Both the position numbers and the translations under genes were made by a program. A stretch of 64,000 bases of DNA from Streptomyces harbinensis (lineage in GTDB: Bacteria > Actinomycetota > Actinomycetes > Streptomycetales > Streptomycetaceae). Shown piece after piece: positions 53,187 through 64,000 of this stretch (its first letter is position 1; each line of letters starts with the position of its first letter). The notes under the pieces were generated by a model. That model searched no databases. It was not told where the DNA came from and saw only the letters and a list, made by a program, of their open reading frames with translations. Where the stretch lies: the NCBI RefSeq assembly GCF_900116145.1, contig NZ_FPAB01000006.1:269185-333184 (forward strand). The letters run 5' to 3'.

Positions 53187-55052
53187 CTACCCCGGGTAGA
53201 ACGGCGCGGACCCCCGATCGGTCACCAGCTTCCACTGGCTGCGGTCCTGGAGCCGGACGATCCGGTCGCCGGTCTCGGCCAGCAGCGGCAGCGTGTCGTT
53301 CTCGGACGCGGCCACCCCGGTCACATCGTTGAGGCCAGGGGTGTTGGAGGACGCCACCGGCGACCCGTCGGTGCCCAGGTACTGCAACTGCTCCGCGCCG
53401 TCGGCCGGGCGGCCCACGACCACCAGCCGGCTGACCCCGGCCCACGAGAGGGCCGTCACCTTCTCCAGCACCGGCGTCACCGCGCGCAGCCCCTGCACCG
53501 ACACCTCGACGGCCTCCCCGACGGCGGCGCGGTGGATCCGCCCCAGCCACAGCGTGGAGGTGTCGTCGTCCCCGGCCAGCAGCATCGCGATCCGCACACC
53601 GTCCGAGGAGACCCGCACCGATTCGATGTACCGGCCGGCCGGCAGGTCCGGCACCGGCACCTCCTGCGGGGTGCCCACCCCGCCCGACAGCCGCAGCAGC
53701 CGCGGGTTCGCCGGGTCGCGGTCGGCGACCCACAGATCGCCGAGCCCGTCCCAGCTGGGCCGGGACAGCCCGGCCTCCGCGCCGGGCGCGGCGCTCAGCG
53801 GCAGCGCCTCGGGCACCGGGTCGGTGCCCCACATCTCGGTGACCAGCAGCGCGGTGCCGTCCTCGGTGACCCCGGCGGCCCGGTTCTCGTCCCGGCTGAC
53901 CGCCGCCTCCCGCAGCGGCACCGTGCCCTGCCCCAGCGCCCCGGTGACCGGCTGCGGCTCGGCGTCCACGTCGGGCACGGTGATCAGCCGGTCCTCCTCG
54001 TCCAGGTAGTACGAGCTGCCCGAGCGCGCGTCCAGCAGGCCGGGCGCCAGGTTCTTCGCCTCGGCCCGGGAGAGCGCGCACAGCCGGGTGCCGGCGGGGT
54101 CGGTCAGCCGTACCTCGGAGACCTCGCCCGAGTACTGCGCCTGCACGGTGTGCAGCAGCTGCGCTCCCATCAGCTCGCAGCGGTCGCGGTTCACCCCGGG
54201 GTCCACGCCGGTGAGGGCCACCGTCAGCACCCCGGAGTCCATGACGATGGCGTTGCGCTCCGGGACCAGCCCGGCCTCCTGCGGGAACTCGGTGCGCGCC
54301 ACCGGCGCCAGCCACTCGCCGGGGCCGGACAGCAGCTCGCCGACCGCCTCCCCGATGGGGTCGATGCGCCACCGTACGTAGATCGGGTCGGCGACCAGCG
54401 TCTGGCCCAGCTCCCCGGCCTTGCCGGACTCGGGCCCCAGATCGGCGTAATAGAACGTGTTCACGGAGTGGTAGTTGCGCTGGAAGTCGGCCGCGCTCAT
54501 CACGAGCCCGTCCGGCAGCTCGTCGATCCGCCACTCGCCCTCGACCCGCTTCAGCCGGAACGACGCCTGGTAGGCACCCTCCTGCGGGGTGTAGCCGTGC
54601 GCGGTGTCCACCGTCGCCAGCAACGTGCCGCTCAGCTCCACCACCGCCGTCTGCGCCACCTGCTCGGCGCCCGCGTCCTGCCCCTCGCCCGGCTGCTCGC
54701 CCTCCGGGAGCCGGCTGGTGGTGTCCGGCCCCGACGCCAGCACCGTCGTACTCGCGAACGGGTCCCACACCTGCTGCCGCTGCGGCGTCAGATACTCGCG
54801 CGCCGTGTCGAACTGCGCCTCGTCGCTGGTGATCGCCTCCAGGAAACCCCGGACGATCTGCTGCTGCGTCGCGTTCTCCTGCGGCGAGACCCCGAAGATC
54901 CGCACCGGCGACTCGTTCTCCGCCCGGTCAGCCGTCTCCACCCGCTGCACCGGACCGCTGGAGGGCATCGAGGCGCAGCCGCCCACCAGCAACCCGCCGG
55001 CCAGCAGCAGCCCCAACGACCGCACACCCCCGCGCCACCGCTCACCTGCCAC
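53187..55052 (-). CDS. lpqB: Lipoprotein LpqB, partner of MtrAB
   Basis: 621 residues if started at the GTG at 55052, which has a GGGGAGG 9 nt upstream; the GTG at 55058 is an alternative. Signal peptide with lipobox LVGGC (Cys26). A GerMN-type domain (about 60-230; PVRIFGVSPQENAT, GYTPQEGAYQASFRLKR) and a C-terminal beta-propeller-like part (VPVPDLPAGRYIESVRVSSDGVRIAML). LpqB sits outside the membrane and modulates the sensor MtrB. The start overlaps the mtrB stop, so translation is coupled. Confidence 0.93.
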   Translation of the reverse strand: MAGERWRGGVRSLGLLLAGGLLVGGCASMPSSGPVQRVETADRAENESPVRIFGVSPQENATQQQIVRGFLEAITSDEAQFDTAREYLTPQRQQVWDPFASTTVLASGPDTTSRLPEGEQPGEGQDAGAEQVAQTAVVELSGTLLATVDTAHGYTPQEGAYQASFRLKRVEGEWRIDELPDGLVMSAADFQRNYHSVNTFYYADLGPESGKAGELGQTLVADPIYVRWRIDPIGEAVGELLSGPGEWLAPVARTEFPQEAGLVPERNAIVMDSGVLTVALTGVDPGVNRDRCELMGAQLLHTVQAQYSGEVSEVRLTDPAGTRLCALSRAEAKNLAPGLLDARSGSSYYLDEEDRLITVPDVDAEPQPVTGALGQGTVPLREAAVSRDENRAAGVTEDGTALLVTEMWGTDPVPEALPLSAAPGAEAGLSRPSWDGLGDLWVADRDPANPRLLRLSGGVGTPQEVPVPDLPAGRYIESVRVSSDGVRIAMLLAGDDDTSTLWLGRIHRAAVGEAVEVSVQGLRAVTPVLEKVTALSWAGVSRLVVVGRPADGAEQLQYLGTDGSPVASSNTPGLNDVTGVAASENDTLPLLAETGDRIVRLQDRSQWKLVTDRGSAPFYPG

Positions 55053-56847
55053 GGCCACTGTCCTCCCCGGGCTCCGCCGTCCGGCCGGCCGGCGCACCGG
55101 CCCGCGCCTGCGTACCGCCCCGGCCCTGCGCCGGGATCGCCGCCACCCGCCGCGCGTCCGCCGGCTCCAGCGGCAGCGGGGAACCGCGCAGCACGCCGCC
55201 CGCCGCCTTCGGCAGCGTCAGCCGGAACTGCGCCCCGCGGCCCGGCTCGCCCCACGCCTCCAGCCGGCCGCCGTGCAGCCGGGCGTCCTCGATCGCGATC
55301 GACAGGCCGAGCCCGGTGCCCCCGGTGGTACGGGCCCGGGCCGGGTCCGCCCGCCAGAACCGGTTGAACACCCGCTCCGCCTCGCCCTCGCCGAGCCCGA
55401 TCCCGTAGTCGCGCACCGCGAGCGCCACCGCCGTACCGTCCTCGCCCTCCGCGAGCCGCACCACCACGTCACGGCCCTCGCCGTGCTCGATGGCGTTGAC
55501 CACCAGATTGCGCAGCACCCGCTCGATCCGCCGCGCGTCCACCTCGGCCACCACCGGCCGCTCCGCGCCGCGCACCAGCAGCCGGCTGCCCTTGCGCTCC
55601 GCCAGCGGCTCCGCGCCCTCGACCACCCGGTGCACCACGTCCCGCAGATCGCTGTGGTCCGCCTCCAGGCTCGCGGCGCCCGCGTCGAACCTGCTGATCT
55701 CCAGCAGATCCGCAAGCAGCGACTCGAACCGCTCGACCTGCCCCAGCAGCAGCTCCGCCGAGCGCGCCGTCACCGGGTCGAACTCCTCGCGCGCCTCGTG
55801 GATGACCTCGGCCGCCATCCGCACCGTCGTCAGCGGGGTCCGCAGCTCGTGCGACACATCCGACACGAAGCGGCGCTGCATCCGGGAGAGTTCCTCCAGC
55901 TGGGAGATCTTCAGCTGGAGATTGCGGGCCATCTTGTTGAACGACTCACCGAGCCGGGCGATGTCGTCCTCGCCGGAGACCTTCATCCGCTCCATGAGCC
56001 GCCCGGCCGCCAGCCGCTCGGCGATCCCGGCCGCCATCCGCACCGGCGTCACCACCTGCCGCACCACCACCCAGGCGATCGCGCCCAGCAGCACCACCAG
56101 GAAGATCCCGGCCGTCGCGATGGTCCCCATCACCAGGCTGAGCGACTTCTCCTCCTGCGTGAACGGGAAGAGGTAGTACAGCTGGTACTGGCCGTTCTCG
56201 TTGTCCGTCAGCCGCCGCCCCACGATCAGCGCCGCCTCGGAGCTGCCGTCCGGCCGCACGATCGTCCCGTACTGCCGGTGCGTGGCCGGATCGCGGTCCA
56301 GCGCCTGCCGCAGCTCCGCCGGGATGCTCTCCTCCGGCCGGATGTCGGCCGAGGCCCGCGGCCCGCGCAGCGCCGGGCCCGCCTCACTCACGAACGGGGT
56401 GGACGACAGCTGCGAGCTGAGCGCCACCACCGAGTACACGCCCTGGCCGCCGGACGCCAGCTGCTCCACGATCCCGGTGATCCACGACCCCGGATCGACC
56501 GCCTGCCCCGCCCCCGGGTCCGAGCTGTCCGGCGCGCTGGCGGCCAGATCCTCCGCCACCGCGAACCCGCCGTCCGCCTGGCTGATCGCCGTCTGCCGCT
56601 TGGCCTCCAGCAGACCGTTGCGCACCTGCCCCATGACGACGATGCCCAGCACGAGCACCACCGCCACCGACATCAGCAGCGTGGTCGCCACCACCCGCAG
56701 CTGGATATTGCGGCGCCACAGGCGCAGCACCGGCAGCAGCGGGCCACGCGCCCACCGGCCGAATATCCGTATCGCGGGCTGCGCCCGGCCGCTCGTCGCC
56801 CCTTCGGGGAGCAGCCGGGATCCACGCCGCCACAGCCGGGTGCCCAC
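55042..56847 (-). CDS. mtrB: Sensor histidine kinase MtrB
   Basis: 601 residues from the GTG at 56847, which directly abuts the mtrA TAG. Two membrane helices (about 48-75, VVATTLLMSVAVVLVLGIVV, and about 240-265, TIATAGIFLVVLLGAIAWVVV) enclose an extracellular sensor of about 165 residues. A HAMP domain follows, then the H-box RRFVSDVSHELRTPLTT, N-box LRNLVVNAIEHGEG, and G-boxes DYGIGLGEGE and GTGLGLSIA. It phosphorylates MtrA. The basic Pro-rich C-terminus overlaps the start of lpqB. Confidence 0.95.
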   Translation of the reverse strand: MGTRLWRRGSRLLPEGATSGRAQPAIRIFGRWARGPLLPVLRLWRRNIQLRVVATTLLMSVAVVLVLGIVVMGQVRNGLLEAKRQTAISQADGGFAVAEDLAASAPDSSDPGAGQAVDPGSWITGIVEQLASGGQGVYSVVALSSQLSSTPFVSEAGPALRGPRASADIRPEESIPAELRQALDRDPATHRQYGTIVRPDGSSEAALIVGRRLTDNENGQYQLYYLFPFTQEEKSLSLVMGTIATAGIFLVVLLGAIAWVVVRQVVTPVRMAAGIAERLAAGRLMERMKVSGEDDIARLGESFNKMARNLQLKISQLEELSRMQRRFVSDVSHELRTPLTTVRMAAEVIHEAREEFDPVTARSAELLLGQVERFESLLADLLEISRFDAGAASLEADHSDLRDVVHRVVEGAEPLAERKGSRLLVRGAERPVVAEVDARRIERVLRNLVVNAIEHGEGRDVVVRLAEGEDGTAVALAVRDYGIGLGEGEAERVFNRFWRADPARARTTGGTGLGLSIAIEDARLHGGRLEAWGEPGRGAQFRLTLPKAAGGVLRGSPLPLEPADARRVAAIPAQGRGGTQARAGAPAGRTAEPGEDSGRGR

Positions 56848-57525
56848 CTAGGCAGCCCCGGCCTTGTACCCGACCCCCCGTACGGTCACGACGATCTCCG
56901 GGCGCTCCGGGTCCTTCTCGACCTTGGAGCGCAGCCGCTGCACATGCACGTTCACCAGGCGGGTGTCGGCCGCGTGCCGGTACCCCCACACCTGCTCCAG
57001 CAGCACCTCGCGGGTGAACACCTGCCACGGCTTGCGGGCCAGCGCCACCAGCAGATCGAACTCCAGCGGGGTCAGCGAGATCGTCGCCCCGCCGCGCTTC
57101 ACCGAGTGCCCGGCCACATCGATCACCAGATCGCCGATGGCCAGCTGCTCGGGCGCGGGCTCCTCGGACCGGCGCAGCCGCGCCCGGATCCGTGCCACCA
57201 GTTCCTTGGGCTTGAACGGCTTCACGATGTAGTCGTCCGCGCCGGACTCCAGGCCGACGACGACGTCCACCGTGTCGCTCTTCGCCGTGAGCATGACGAT
57301 CGGCACACCGGATTCACCCCGGATCAGCCGGCACACCTCGATGCCGTCCCGTCCGGGCAGCATGAGGTCGAGCAGCACCAGGTCCGGCTTGATCTCCCGG
57401 AAGGCCGCCAGCGCCTTGTCGCCATCTGCCACGAACGACGGTTCGAATCCCTCGCCGCGCAGCACGATGCCCAGCATCTCCGCCAGCGCGGTGTCGTCAT
57501 CGACGACGAGTACGCGTCCCTTCAT
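56848..57525 (-). CDS. mtrA: Response regulator MtrA
   Basis: 225 residues from the ATG at 57525 (MKGRVLVVDDDTAL) with GAAGG 3 nt upstream; an 18-codon extension is unlikely. Receiver domain with phospho-Asp in DLVLLDLMLPGRDG and Lys in YIVKPFKPKEL; OmpR-type winged helix with LTPLEFDLLVALARKPWQVF and VNVHVQRLRSKVE. In Streptomyces, MtrA is a global regulator of development, cell wall and antibiotic genes. The order mtrA-mtrB-lpqB matches the known operon. The region 57526-57719 is its divergent promoter area. Confidence 0.97.
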   Translation of the reverse strand: MKGRVLVVDDDTALAEMLGIVLRGEGFEPSFVADGDKALAAFREIKPDLVLLDLMLPGRDGIEVCRLIRGESGVPIVMLTAKSDTVDVVVGLESGADDYIVKPFKPKELVARIRARLRRSEEPAPEQLAIGDLVIDVAGHSVKRGGATISLTPLEFDLLVALARKPWQVFTREVLLEQVWGYRHAADTRLVNVHVQRLRSKVEKDPERPEIVVTVRGVGYKAGAA

Positions 57526-57719
57526 GCCTTCATCATCCCATCCCCTGATCGTGACTTCCCCGAACGTGATCTGGAACACATCCCGAGCGGGCCGCTGTCC
57601 AGCCGGGTACGGGAACTACCACGGCCCGCAGCACCCGGCGGACCACCGTGGCACCATGAGCATCCAGATCCCGTTGAATCGACAAACACCCAGCGATACG
57701 AGCGTAGGAGTACGAAGCC

Positions 57720-58973
57720 GTGAGTGACGCGCCAGGCTGGACCTCGCCCGGCTCCCAGCCGCCCGAGCAGGACCCGGACCGCACCACGGCACCCGCTCCG
57801 CCCCCGCACCAGCAGCAGCCGCAGCAGCCGCAGCCGCAGCCGCAGCCGCAGGGCTGGACGGCCGGCCCCGGCGTCCCGCCCCAGCCCGGCCCGCAGGCCC
57901 CGTACGGACAGCAGGGCCCGTACGGCCAGCAGCCGCCGTACGGGCAGCAGCCCGGCTACGGCCAGCAGCCCCCCGCCGGCTGGGGCGCACCGCCCCCCGC
58001 CTGGGGCCCCCGCGAGTACGCCGCCAAACCCGGCGTCATCCCGCTGCGCCCGCTCGGCCTCGGCGAGATCCTCGACGGCGCCGTCTCCACCGCCCGCGCC
58101 CACTGGCGCACCGTCCTGGCCATCTCCCTCGGCATCGCCGTCGTCATCCAGCTGCTCTCCAGCGTCGCCATGAAGCTGTGGCTCTCCGAGAACTCCGGCT
58201 TCGCCGCCCTGGAGAACAACCCCGACCCCACCACCGAGGAACTCCGCGACGGCCTCGCCGACCTCGGCGCCTTCTCCTCCGTCGCCGGCATCGCCACCCT
58301 CATCGGCAGCGTCCTGGCCACCGCCATGCTCACCATCGTCGTCAGCCGCGCCGTCCTCGGCCGCAGCGTCACCCTCGGCGAAGCCTGGGACGACTCCCGC
58401 CGCCAGCTCCACCGCCTCCTCGGCCTCACCCTGCTCACCGGCCTCATCGTGGTCGCCGCCGTCGCCGTCCCCGTCCTCCTCGGCGTCCTCCTCGGCAGCC
58501 CCCCCATCGCCATCCTCGGCCTCATCGGCGGCATCGTCCTCGCCGTCTGGCTGTGGGTCCGGCTCTCCCTCGCCGCCCCCGCCCTGATGCTGGAACGCCA
58601 GGGCGTCTTCACCGCCCTGCGCCGCTCCTACAAGCTCGTCAGCGACTCCTGGTGGCGCATCTTCGGCATCCAGCTGCTCATCACCGTGCTCGTCACCATC
58701 GTCGCCGGCATGCTGGACATCCCGTTCACCGTCATCGCCGAAATCGTCGGCTCCGACGGCGGCTTCGACAGCTTCATCAGCGGCTCCCTCAGCGACCTCA
58801 CCTGGACCTACCTGCTGATCTCCGGCATCGGCGCCGTCATCTCCTCCGCCATCACCCTCCCCATCAGCGCCGGCGTCACCGCCCTCCTCTACATCGACCA
58901 GCGCATCCGCCGCGAAGCCCTCGACCTGGAGCTGGCCCGCGCCGCGGGCATCACCCCCCAGCCGGGAAGCTGA
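57720..58973 (+). CDS. Membrane protein with a GPDPase-type membrane domain
   Basis: 417 residues from a GTG. Residues 1-95 are Gln/Pro/Gly/Tyr-rich (PQPQPQPQ, repeated YGQQ) and disordered. Residues 100-400 carry about six helices in the glycerophosphoryl diester phosphodiesterase membrane-domain pattern (LRPLGLGEILDGAVSTARAHWRTVL, LTIVVSRAVLGRSVTLGEAWDDSR, VWLWVRLSLAAPALMLERQGVFTALRRSYKLV). No catalytic phosphodiesterase domain is attached. Divergent from mtrA; 39 nt upstream of the DUF4129 gene. Confidence 0.8.
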   Translation: MSDAPGWTSPGSQPPEQDPDRTTAPAPPPHQQQPQQPQPQPQPQGWTAGPGVPPQPGPQAPYGQQGPYGQQPPYGQQPGYGQQPPAGWGAPPPAWGPREYAAKPGVIPLRPLGLGEILDGAVSTARAHWRTVLAISLGIAVVIQLLSSVAMKLWLSENSGFAALENNPDPTTEELRDGLADLGAFSSVAGIATLIGSVLATAMLTIVVSRAVLGRSVTLGEAWDDSRRQLHRLLGLTLLTGLIVVAAVAVPVLLGVLLGSPPIAILGLIGGIVLAVWLWVRLSLAAPALMLERQGVFTALRRSYKLVSDSWWRIFGIQLLITVLVTIVAGMLDIPFTVIAEIVGSDGGFDSFISGSLSDLTWTYLLISGIGAVISSAITLPISAGVTALLYIDQRIRREALDLELARAAGITPQPGS

Positions 58974-59012
58974 CACCATGCGGGGGGACGGGCCGACGGG
59001 GAGAGCGACACC

Positions 59013-59705
59013 ATGAACAGCACCGGCACGGCCATGGCCATGGCCCACACCCTGGCCACGGCCGGCGACAGCGCGACGGAACCACCCCTCACCATCGGCC
59101 GCGAGGCCGCCCGCGAGGCGGCCGAACGCGAACTCTCGAAACAGATCTACGCCGAACACGAACCCGGCCTCGTCCGCCGCGTCTTCACCTGGGTCATCGA
59201 CCGCGTCTTCGGCGCCCTCGAATCCGTCGCCTTCCACGCCCCCGGCGGCTGGCTCGGCCTGCTGATCATCGCCCTCCTCGCCATCGGCCTCCTCCTCGCC
59301 CTCCGGCTGCGCCTCGGCGCCCTGCGCACCGCACGCGGCGCCGCCACCGGCGCGCTCTTCACCGACCGCCCCCGCACCGCCGCCGAACACCGCGCCGCCG
59401 CCGAACACTTCGCCCAGGCCGGACAGTGGGACCAAGCCGTCCAGGAACAGCTGCGCGCCCTCGTCCGCTCTCTCGAAGAACGCGCCCTCCTCGACACCCG
59501 CCCCGGACGCACCGCGGGCGAAGCCGCCGACGAAGCCGCCCGCGTCATGCCCGCCCTCGCCCCCCGACTGCGCGCCGCCGCCACCACCTTCGGCGCCGTC
59601 ACCTACGGCGGACGCCACGCCACCCCCGCCGACCACCACGAACTGCGCGACCTCGACACGACCGTGCTGCGCACCAAGCCCGACCTCACCGGAGCCGCCC
59701 GATGA
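59013..59705 (+). CDS. DUF4129 domain membrane protein
   Basis: 230 residues. N-terminal amphipathic part (REAAREAAERELSKQIY), one strong helix (WLGLLIIALLAIGLLLALRL, about 83-102), then the cytoplasmic DUF4129 domain (HRAAAEHFAQAGQWDQAVQEQLRALVRSLEERALLDTRPGRTAGEAADEAA). DUF4129 proteins occur in MoxR/DUF58 operons and are thought to help assemble membrane or wall complexes. Its stop overlaps the next start (ATGA). Confidence 0.88.
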   Translation: MNSTGTAMAMAHTLATAGDSATEPPLTIGREAAREAAERELSKQIYAEHEPGLVRRVFTWVIDRVFGALESVAFHAPGGWLGLLIIALLAIGLLLALRLRLGALRTARGAATGALFTDRPRTAAEHRAAAEHFAQAGQWDQAVQEQLRALVRSLEERALLDTRPGRTAGEAADEAARVMPALAPRLRAAATTFGAVTYGGRHATPADHHELRDLDTTVLRTKPDLTGAAR

Positions 59706-61032
59706 CCGCCACCGGCACCGGCCCCGGCACCGGCCCCGCCACCACCGCGCCCGCGACCGCGACCGGCGACACCCCCGGCACGGGCACCGGCAGCTCCGTC
59801 TCCCCCACCGCCCGCCGCATCTGGCTCCGCAGCCGCGGCCTGCTCGTCGCCGCCGCCGTCCTCGTCCTCACCGGCCTCGTCCTCGCCCTGCTCCGCTCCG
59901 GCGACAACAGCGCCCTCCACCCCTCCTCCGCCGCCCCGCTCGGCAGCCGGGCCATCAACCAGCTCCTCACCGACCACGGCGTCGACATCACCGTCGCCAC
60001 CACCTCCGAGGAAGCCCTGGCCGCCCTCCGCCCCGGCACCACCCTCCTCATCACCCACCCCGAAGACTTCACCCCCGAACGCCGCGAGACCCTGCACCGC
60101 GCGACCCAGCGCACCGGCACCCGCACCGTCCTCGTCGCCGCGGGCCCCGGCACCACCGCCGTCTTCGCCCCCGGCACCGAGGCCATCGGGCACCTCCCCA
60201 CCGGCGAACTCGACCCCGGCTGCACCACCGATCTCACCGACCGCGCCGGCAGCGCCCAACTCGGCGGCTACGGCTACCTGCCGCCCACCGACCCGGCCAC
60301 CGACCCCACCACCCTCGCCTGCTACCCGTACGAGGGACTGCCCACCCTCCTCACCCTCGACGCCGGCGCCCCCACCGAAACCGTCCTGCTCGGCGCCCCC
60401 GACATCCTCCACAACCAGAGCCTGGCCGACCACGGCAACGCCTCCCTCGCCCTCCAGCTCCTCGGCGCCCGCGACCACCTCGTCTGGTACCTGCCCACCG
60501 GCGCCGAAGCCCCCGGCTCCGACGACGAACGCAGCCTCACCCAGCTCATGGCCCCCGGCTGGCGCTGGGCCGCCCTGCAACTCGCCATCGCCGCCGCCCT
60601 CGCCGCCTTCTGGCGCGGCCGGCGCCTGGGCCCCGTCCTCACCGAACGGCTCCCCATCACGGTGCGCGCCGCCGAGACCACCGAGGGCCGCGCCCGGCTC
60701 TACCACCGCAACGGCGCCCGCGACCGCGCCGCCGACGCCCTGCGCACCGCCGCCCGTGGCCGGCTCGCCCCCCGCGTGGGCCTCCCCGCCGCAGCCGCCC
60801 ACACCCCCGACACCCTGGTCCCCGCCCTCGCCGCCCACACCGGGCAGCCCGGCCACGACCTGCACCAGCTCCTCTTCGGCCCGCCACCCGCCGACGACCC
60901 CGCGCTCGTGGCCCTCGCCGACGCCCTCGACGCCCTGGAAAACCGCCTCACCCCCGACCGCCCCGAGACCACCGACACCACCAAGACCAGCGACACCACC
61001 GACACCACCGACACCGCGAAGGACCCGCGCCA

Positions 61033-61036
<4 letters not shown>
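59702..61036 (+). CDS. DUF4350 domain membrane protein
   Basis: 444 residues from the ATG at 59702; the open frame upstream is not coding. A Thr/Gly/Pro-rich start of 35 residues, helix 1 (RGLLVAAAVLVLTGLVLALL), a DUF4350 domain with GSRAINQLLTDHGVDITVA (about 80-98) and TLLITHPEDFTPE, helix 2 (WRWAALQLAIAAALAAFWRG), and a Thr/Asp repeat end (DTTKTSDTTDTTDT). It belongs to the MoxR operon and overlaps moxR by GTGA. Confidence 0.85.
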
Positions 61037-62015
<979 letters not shown>

Positions 62016-62016
<1 letters not shown>

Positions 62017-63323
62017 TGGCCCTGACCGGACGCACCGCCCTCATCGCCGCCCTCGGCGCGCTGATCGCCGGGCTGCTGCCCGGCTGGACCGGCATCGCCG
62101 TCGTCGGCCTGCCCCTGCTCGCCGCCATCGGCTACGACCTGCTGCGCGCCGCCCCGGTCCGTACGCTGCACCTCTCCCGGCCCGCCACCCAGTCCATCCG
62201 GCTCGGCGAGACGGCGGACGTCGAACTGACCGTCACCAACCCGTCGGGCCGGGACCTCCGGGCGGAGCTGCGCGATGCCTGGCCGCCCAGCAGCTGGCAG
62301 CCCGGCGGCGCGTACGCGGCCTCCCGCCACCGCCTGACCGTCCCCGCCGGCGAACGCCGCCGCGTCACCACCGTGCTCCACCCCACCCGCCGCGGCGACC
62401 GGCAGGCGGCCCGGGTGACCGTACGCTCCCACGGGCCGCTCGGACTGGCTGCCCGCCAGGGCAGCCACCACGTCCCCGGTACGGTGCGGGTCCTGCCGCC
62501 GTTCAGCAGCCGCAAACACCTGCCGTCCAAGCTGGCCCGGCTGCGCGAACTCGACGGCCGCACCAGCGTGCTGCTGCGCGGCGAGGGCACCGAGTTCGAC
62601 AGTTTGCGCGACTACGTGCCCGGCGACGACATCCGCTCCATCGACTGGCGGGCCACCGCCCGCCAGTCCGCGGTCGCCGTCCGCACCTGGCGGCCCGAAC
62701 GCGACCGCCATCTCCTGCTCGTCCTGGACACCGGCCGCACCTCGGCCGGCCGGGTCGGCGACATCCCGCGTCTGGACGCGGCGATGGACGCCACCCTGCT
62801 GCTGACCGCGCTGGCCGCCCACGCCGGCGACCGCGTCGACCTGCTGGCCTTCGACCGCCGCACCCGCGCCTCGGTACGGGGCCGCACCGGCAAGGACGTG
62901 CTGCCGGCCGTGGTCCAGGCCCTGGCCCCGCTCGAACCGGCGCTGATCGAGAGCGACATGAACGCCCTGGCCACCGCAGCCCGGGCCGGCGCCCCGCGCC
63001 GCTCCCTGATCGTGCTGTTCACGTCCCTGGACACCGCACCGGTGGAGATGGGACTGCTCCCGGTGCTGCCGCAGCTGACACAGCGCCACACGGTGCTGGT
63101 CGCGGCGGTGGCGGACCCCCGGATCGAGGAGATGCGCACGGCCCGGGGCACCGCCCCCGCCGTGTACGAGGCGGCGGCAGCGGCCCAGCACGAGGCCGAA
63201 CGCCACCGGACGAAGGCCCGGCTGGCCCAGCTCGGCGTCACGGTGGTGGAGGCCCCGCCGGCCGATCTCCCCCCGGCGGTGGCGGACGCCTACCTGGCGC
63301 TGAAGGCCGCCGGCCGCCTCTGA
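62016..63323 (+). CDS. DUF58 domain protein, MoxR partner
   Basis: 435 residues from the ATG at 62016. Two N-terminal helices (about 5-45), a beta-rich domain (LHLSRPATQSIRLGETADVELTVTNPSG), then the DUF58 signature EFDSLRDYVPGDDIRSIDWRATARQSAVAVRTWRPERD and a von Willebrand-type fold with LLLVLDTGRTSAG; the usual MIDAS DxSxS reads DTGRT. It closes the operon. After it, 63324-63594 holds no gene that I can support. Confidence 0.93.
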
Positions 63324-63594
63324 CCATCTCCCGGAGGGGAAAGGCGCGGAGGGGCGGCCCGCTCAGCCGGACAGCCGCTCCCCTCCCCCGCCCCGGCAGT
63401 CCCCCGGAACGCTCCCCCGTCACGGTGGTGGAGGCCCCAGCCCCCAGCCCTCGGCCGGCGCCCGGTACGACCCGTCCCGTGGCTTCCGGGGCACGTTCTT
63501 CCTCTTCTCGGGCTGGTGGTGATACGCCACCGAGCCGGCCCCCGTCCCGCTTTCCCCGTTCCCGGGAATGGGGGAAAGAAATGTCCCCACAAAC

Positions 63595-63634
63595 GCAAGT
63601 GAGCCCTACCGGATATCCGGTAGGGCTCACTTGC
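63595..63634 (-). terminator. 40-nt perfect palindrome, probable rRNA operon terminator
   Basis: 20-bp perfect arms centred between 63614 and 63615, starting 11 nt past the 3' end of 5S rRNA in its direction (leftward), followed on the RNA side by GTTTGT. It would form a very stable hairpin and end rRNA transcription before the convergent DUF58 gene. Confidence 0.8.
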
Positions 63635-63644
63635 TATCAATAAT

Positions 63645-63764
63645 TGTTCGGCGGCGACCTACTCTCCCACACGGTCCCCCATGCAGTACCATCGGCGCTG
63701 GAAGGCTTAGCTTCCGGGTTCGGAATGTAACCGGGCGTTTCCCCTCCGCCATGACCACCGAAAC
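63645..63764 (-). rRNA. rrf: 5S ribosomal RNA
   Basis: 120 nt on the minus strand, from GTTTCGGTGGTCAT (5') to CCGCCGAACA (3'), with CGCCCGGTTACATTCCGAACC and GGAAGCTAAGCC inside, all standard 5S sequence for Streptomyces. The 5' and 3' ends pair as the terminal stem. End positions may be off by one or two bases. Confidence 0.96.
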
Positions 63765-63813
63765 ACTAAAAGGTTGTCATCGAAGAAAAAATTTCACAGT
63801 GGACGCGAGCATC

Positions 63814-64000
<187 letters not shown>

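Overview
The window is from a high-G+C actinomycete, almost certainly a Streptomyces or close relative. The reasons are third-position G/C bias in nearly every real gene, GTG starts after purine-rich ribosome sites, many 4-nt ATGA/GTGA gene overlaps, and a gene order I recall from Streptomyces chromosomes: S41 protease, ftsX, ftsE, prfB, the PkaB/PkaA kinase pair, a sugar ABC transporter, NAD-glutamate dehydrogenase, secA, hpf, comF, lpqB-mtrB-mtrA and then an rRNA operon. Synteny is recalled, not searched.

Layout. 1-4699 (mainly minus) is a division and translation block: the start of an S41 processing protease, ftsX, ftsE, a small zinc-ribbon membrane protein (plus), a repeat-rich LAXTG sortase substrate and prfB. 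4840-12771 holds two membrane Ser/Thr kinases (minus) and a 1487-residue ubiquitin-like/FHA/FtsK-type protein (plus). 13009-16670 is a sugar importer without its own ATPase; the first permease carries a folded extracellular insertion. 16734-22328 is an accessory segment: an XRE-TPR regulator coupled to a GNAT acetyltransferase (minus), then on the plus strand a HATPase, two unknown small proteins and a three-gene graspetide (ATP-grasp RiPP) cassette of precursor, ATP-grasp ligase and PIMT-like methyltransferase. This cassette is the most interesting system in the window.

22582-36347 is a cell-envelope glycopolymer region. It has two GT2 plus CDP-glycerol-glycerophosphotransferase-type proteins, a GT2 paralogue lacking the second domain, a GalE-type epimerase, a GT4 enzyme, a GtrB/GtrA pair and a polytopic membrane protein, with an ArsR-type regulator, an M23 peptidase and an XRE-cupin regulator in the middle. 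36394-39151 is a coupled minus-strand trio (lipoprotein, DUF1023-type hydrolase, small helical partner) with a sharp base-composition break inside the hydrolase gene.

39266-57525 is mostly core: the 180-kDa-class NAD-glutamate dehydrogenase, a HAD phosphatase, a DUF6912-like protein, an Rv3235-family protein, secA, a YcaQ-like glycosylase, an orphan NarL-type regulator, hpf, a ComF-family protein, and lpqB-mtrB-mtrA. 57720-63323 (plus) is an overlapping membrane/MoxR operon: GPDPase-type membrane domain, DUF4129, DUF4350, MoxR, DUF58. The right end holds, on the minus strand, the 3' end of 23S rRNA, a complete 5S rRNA and a 40-nt perfect palindrome that looks like the rRNA terminator.

No tRNA, CRISPR array, transposase or phage gene was recognised. 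Long antisense open frames are G+C-driven shadows and are left out.
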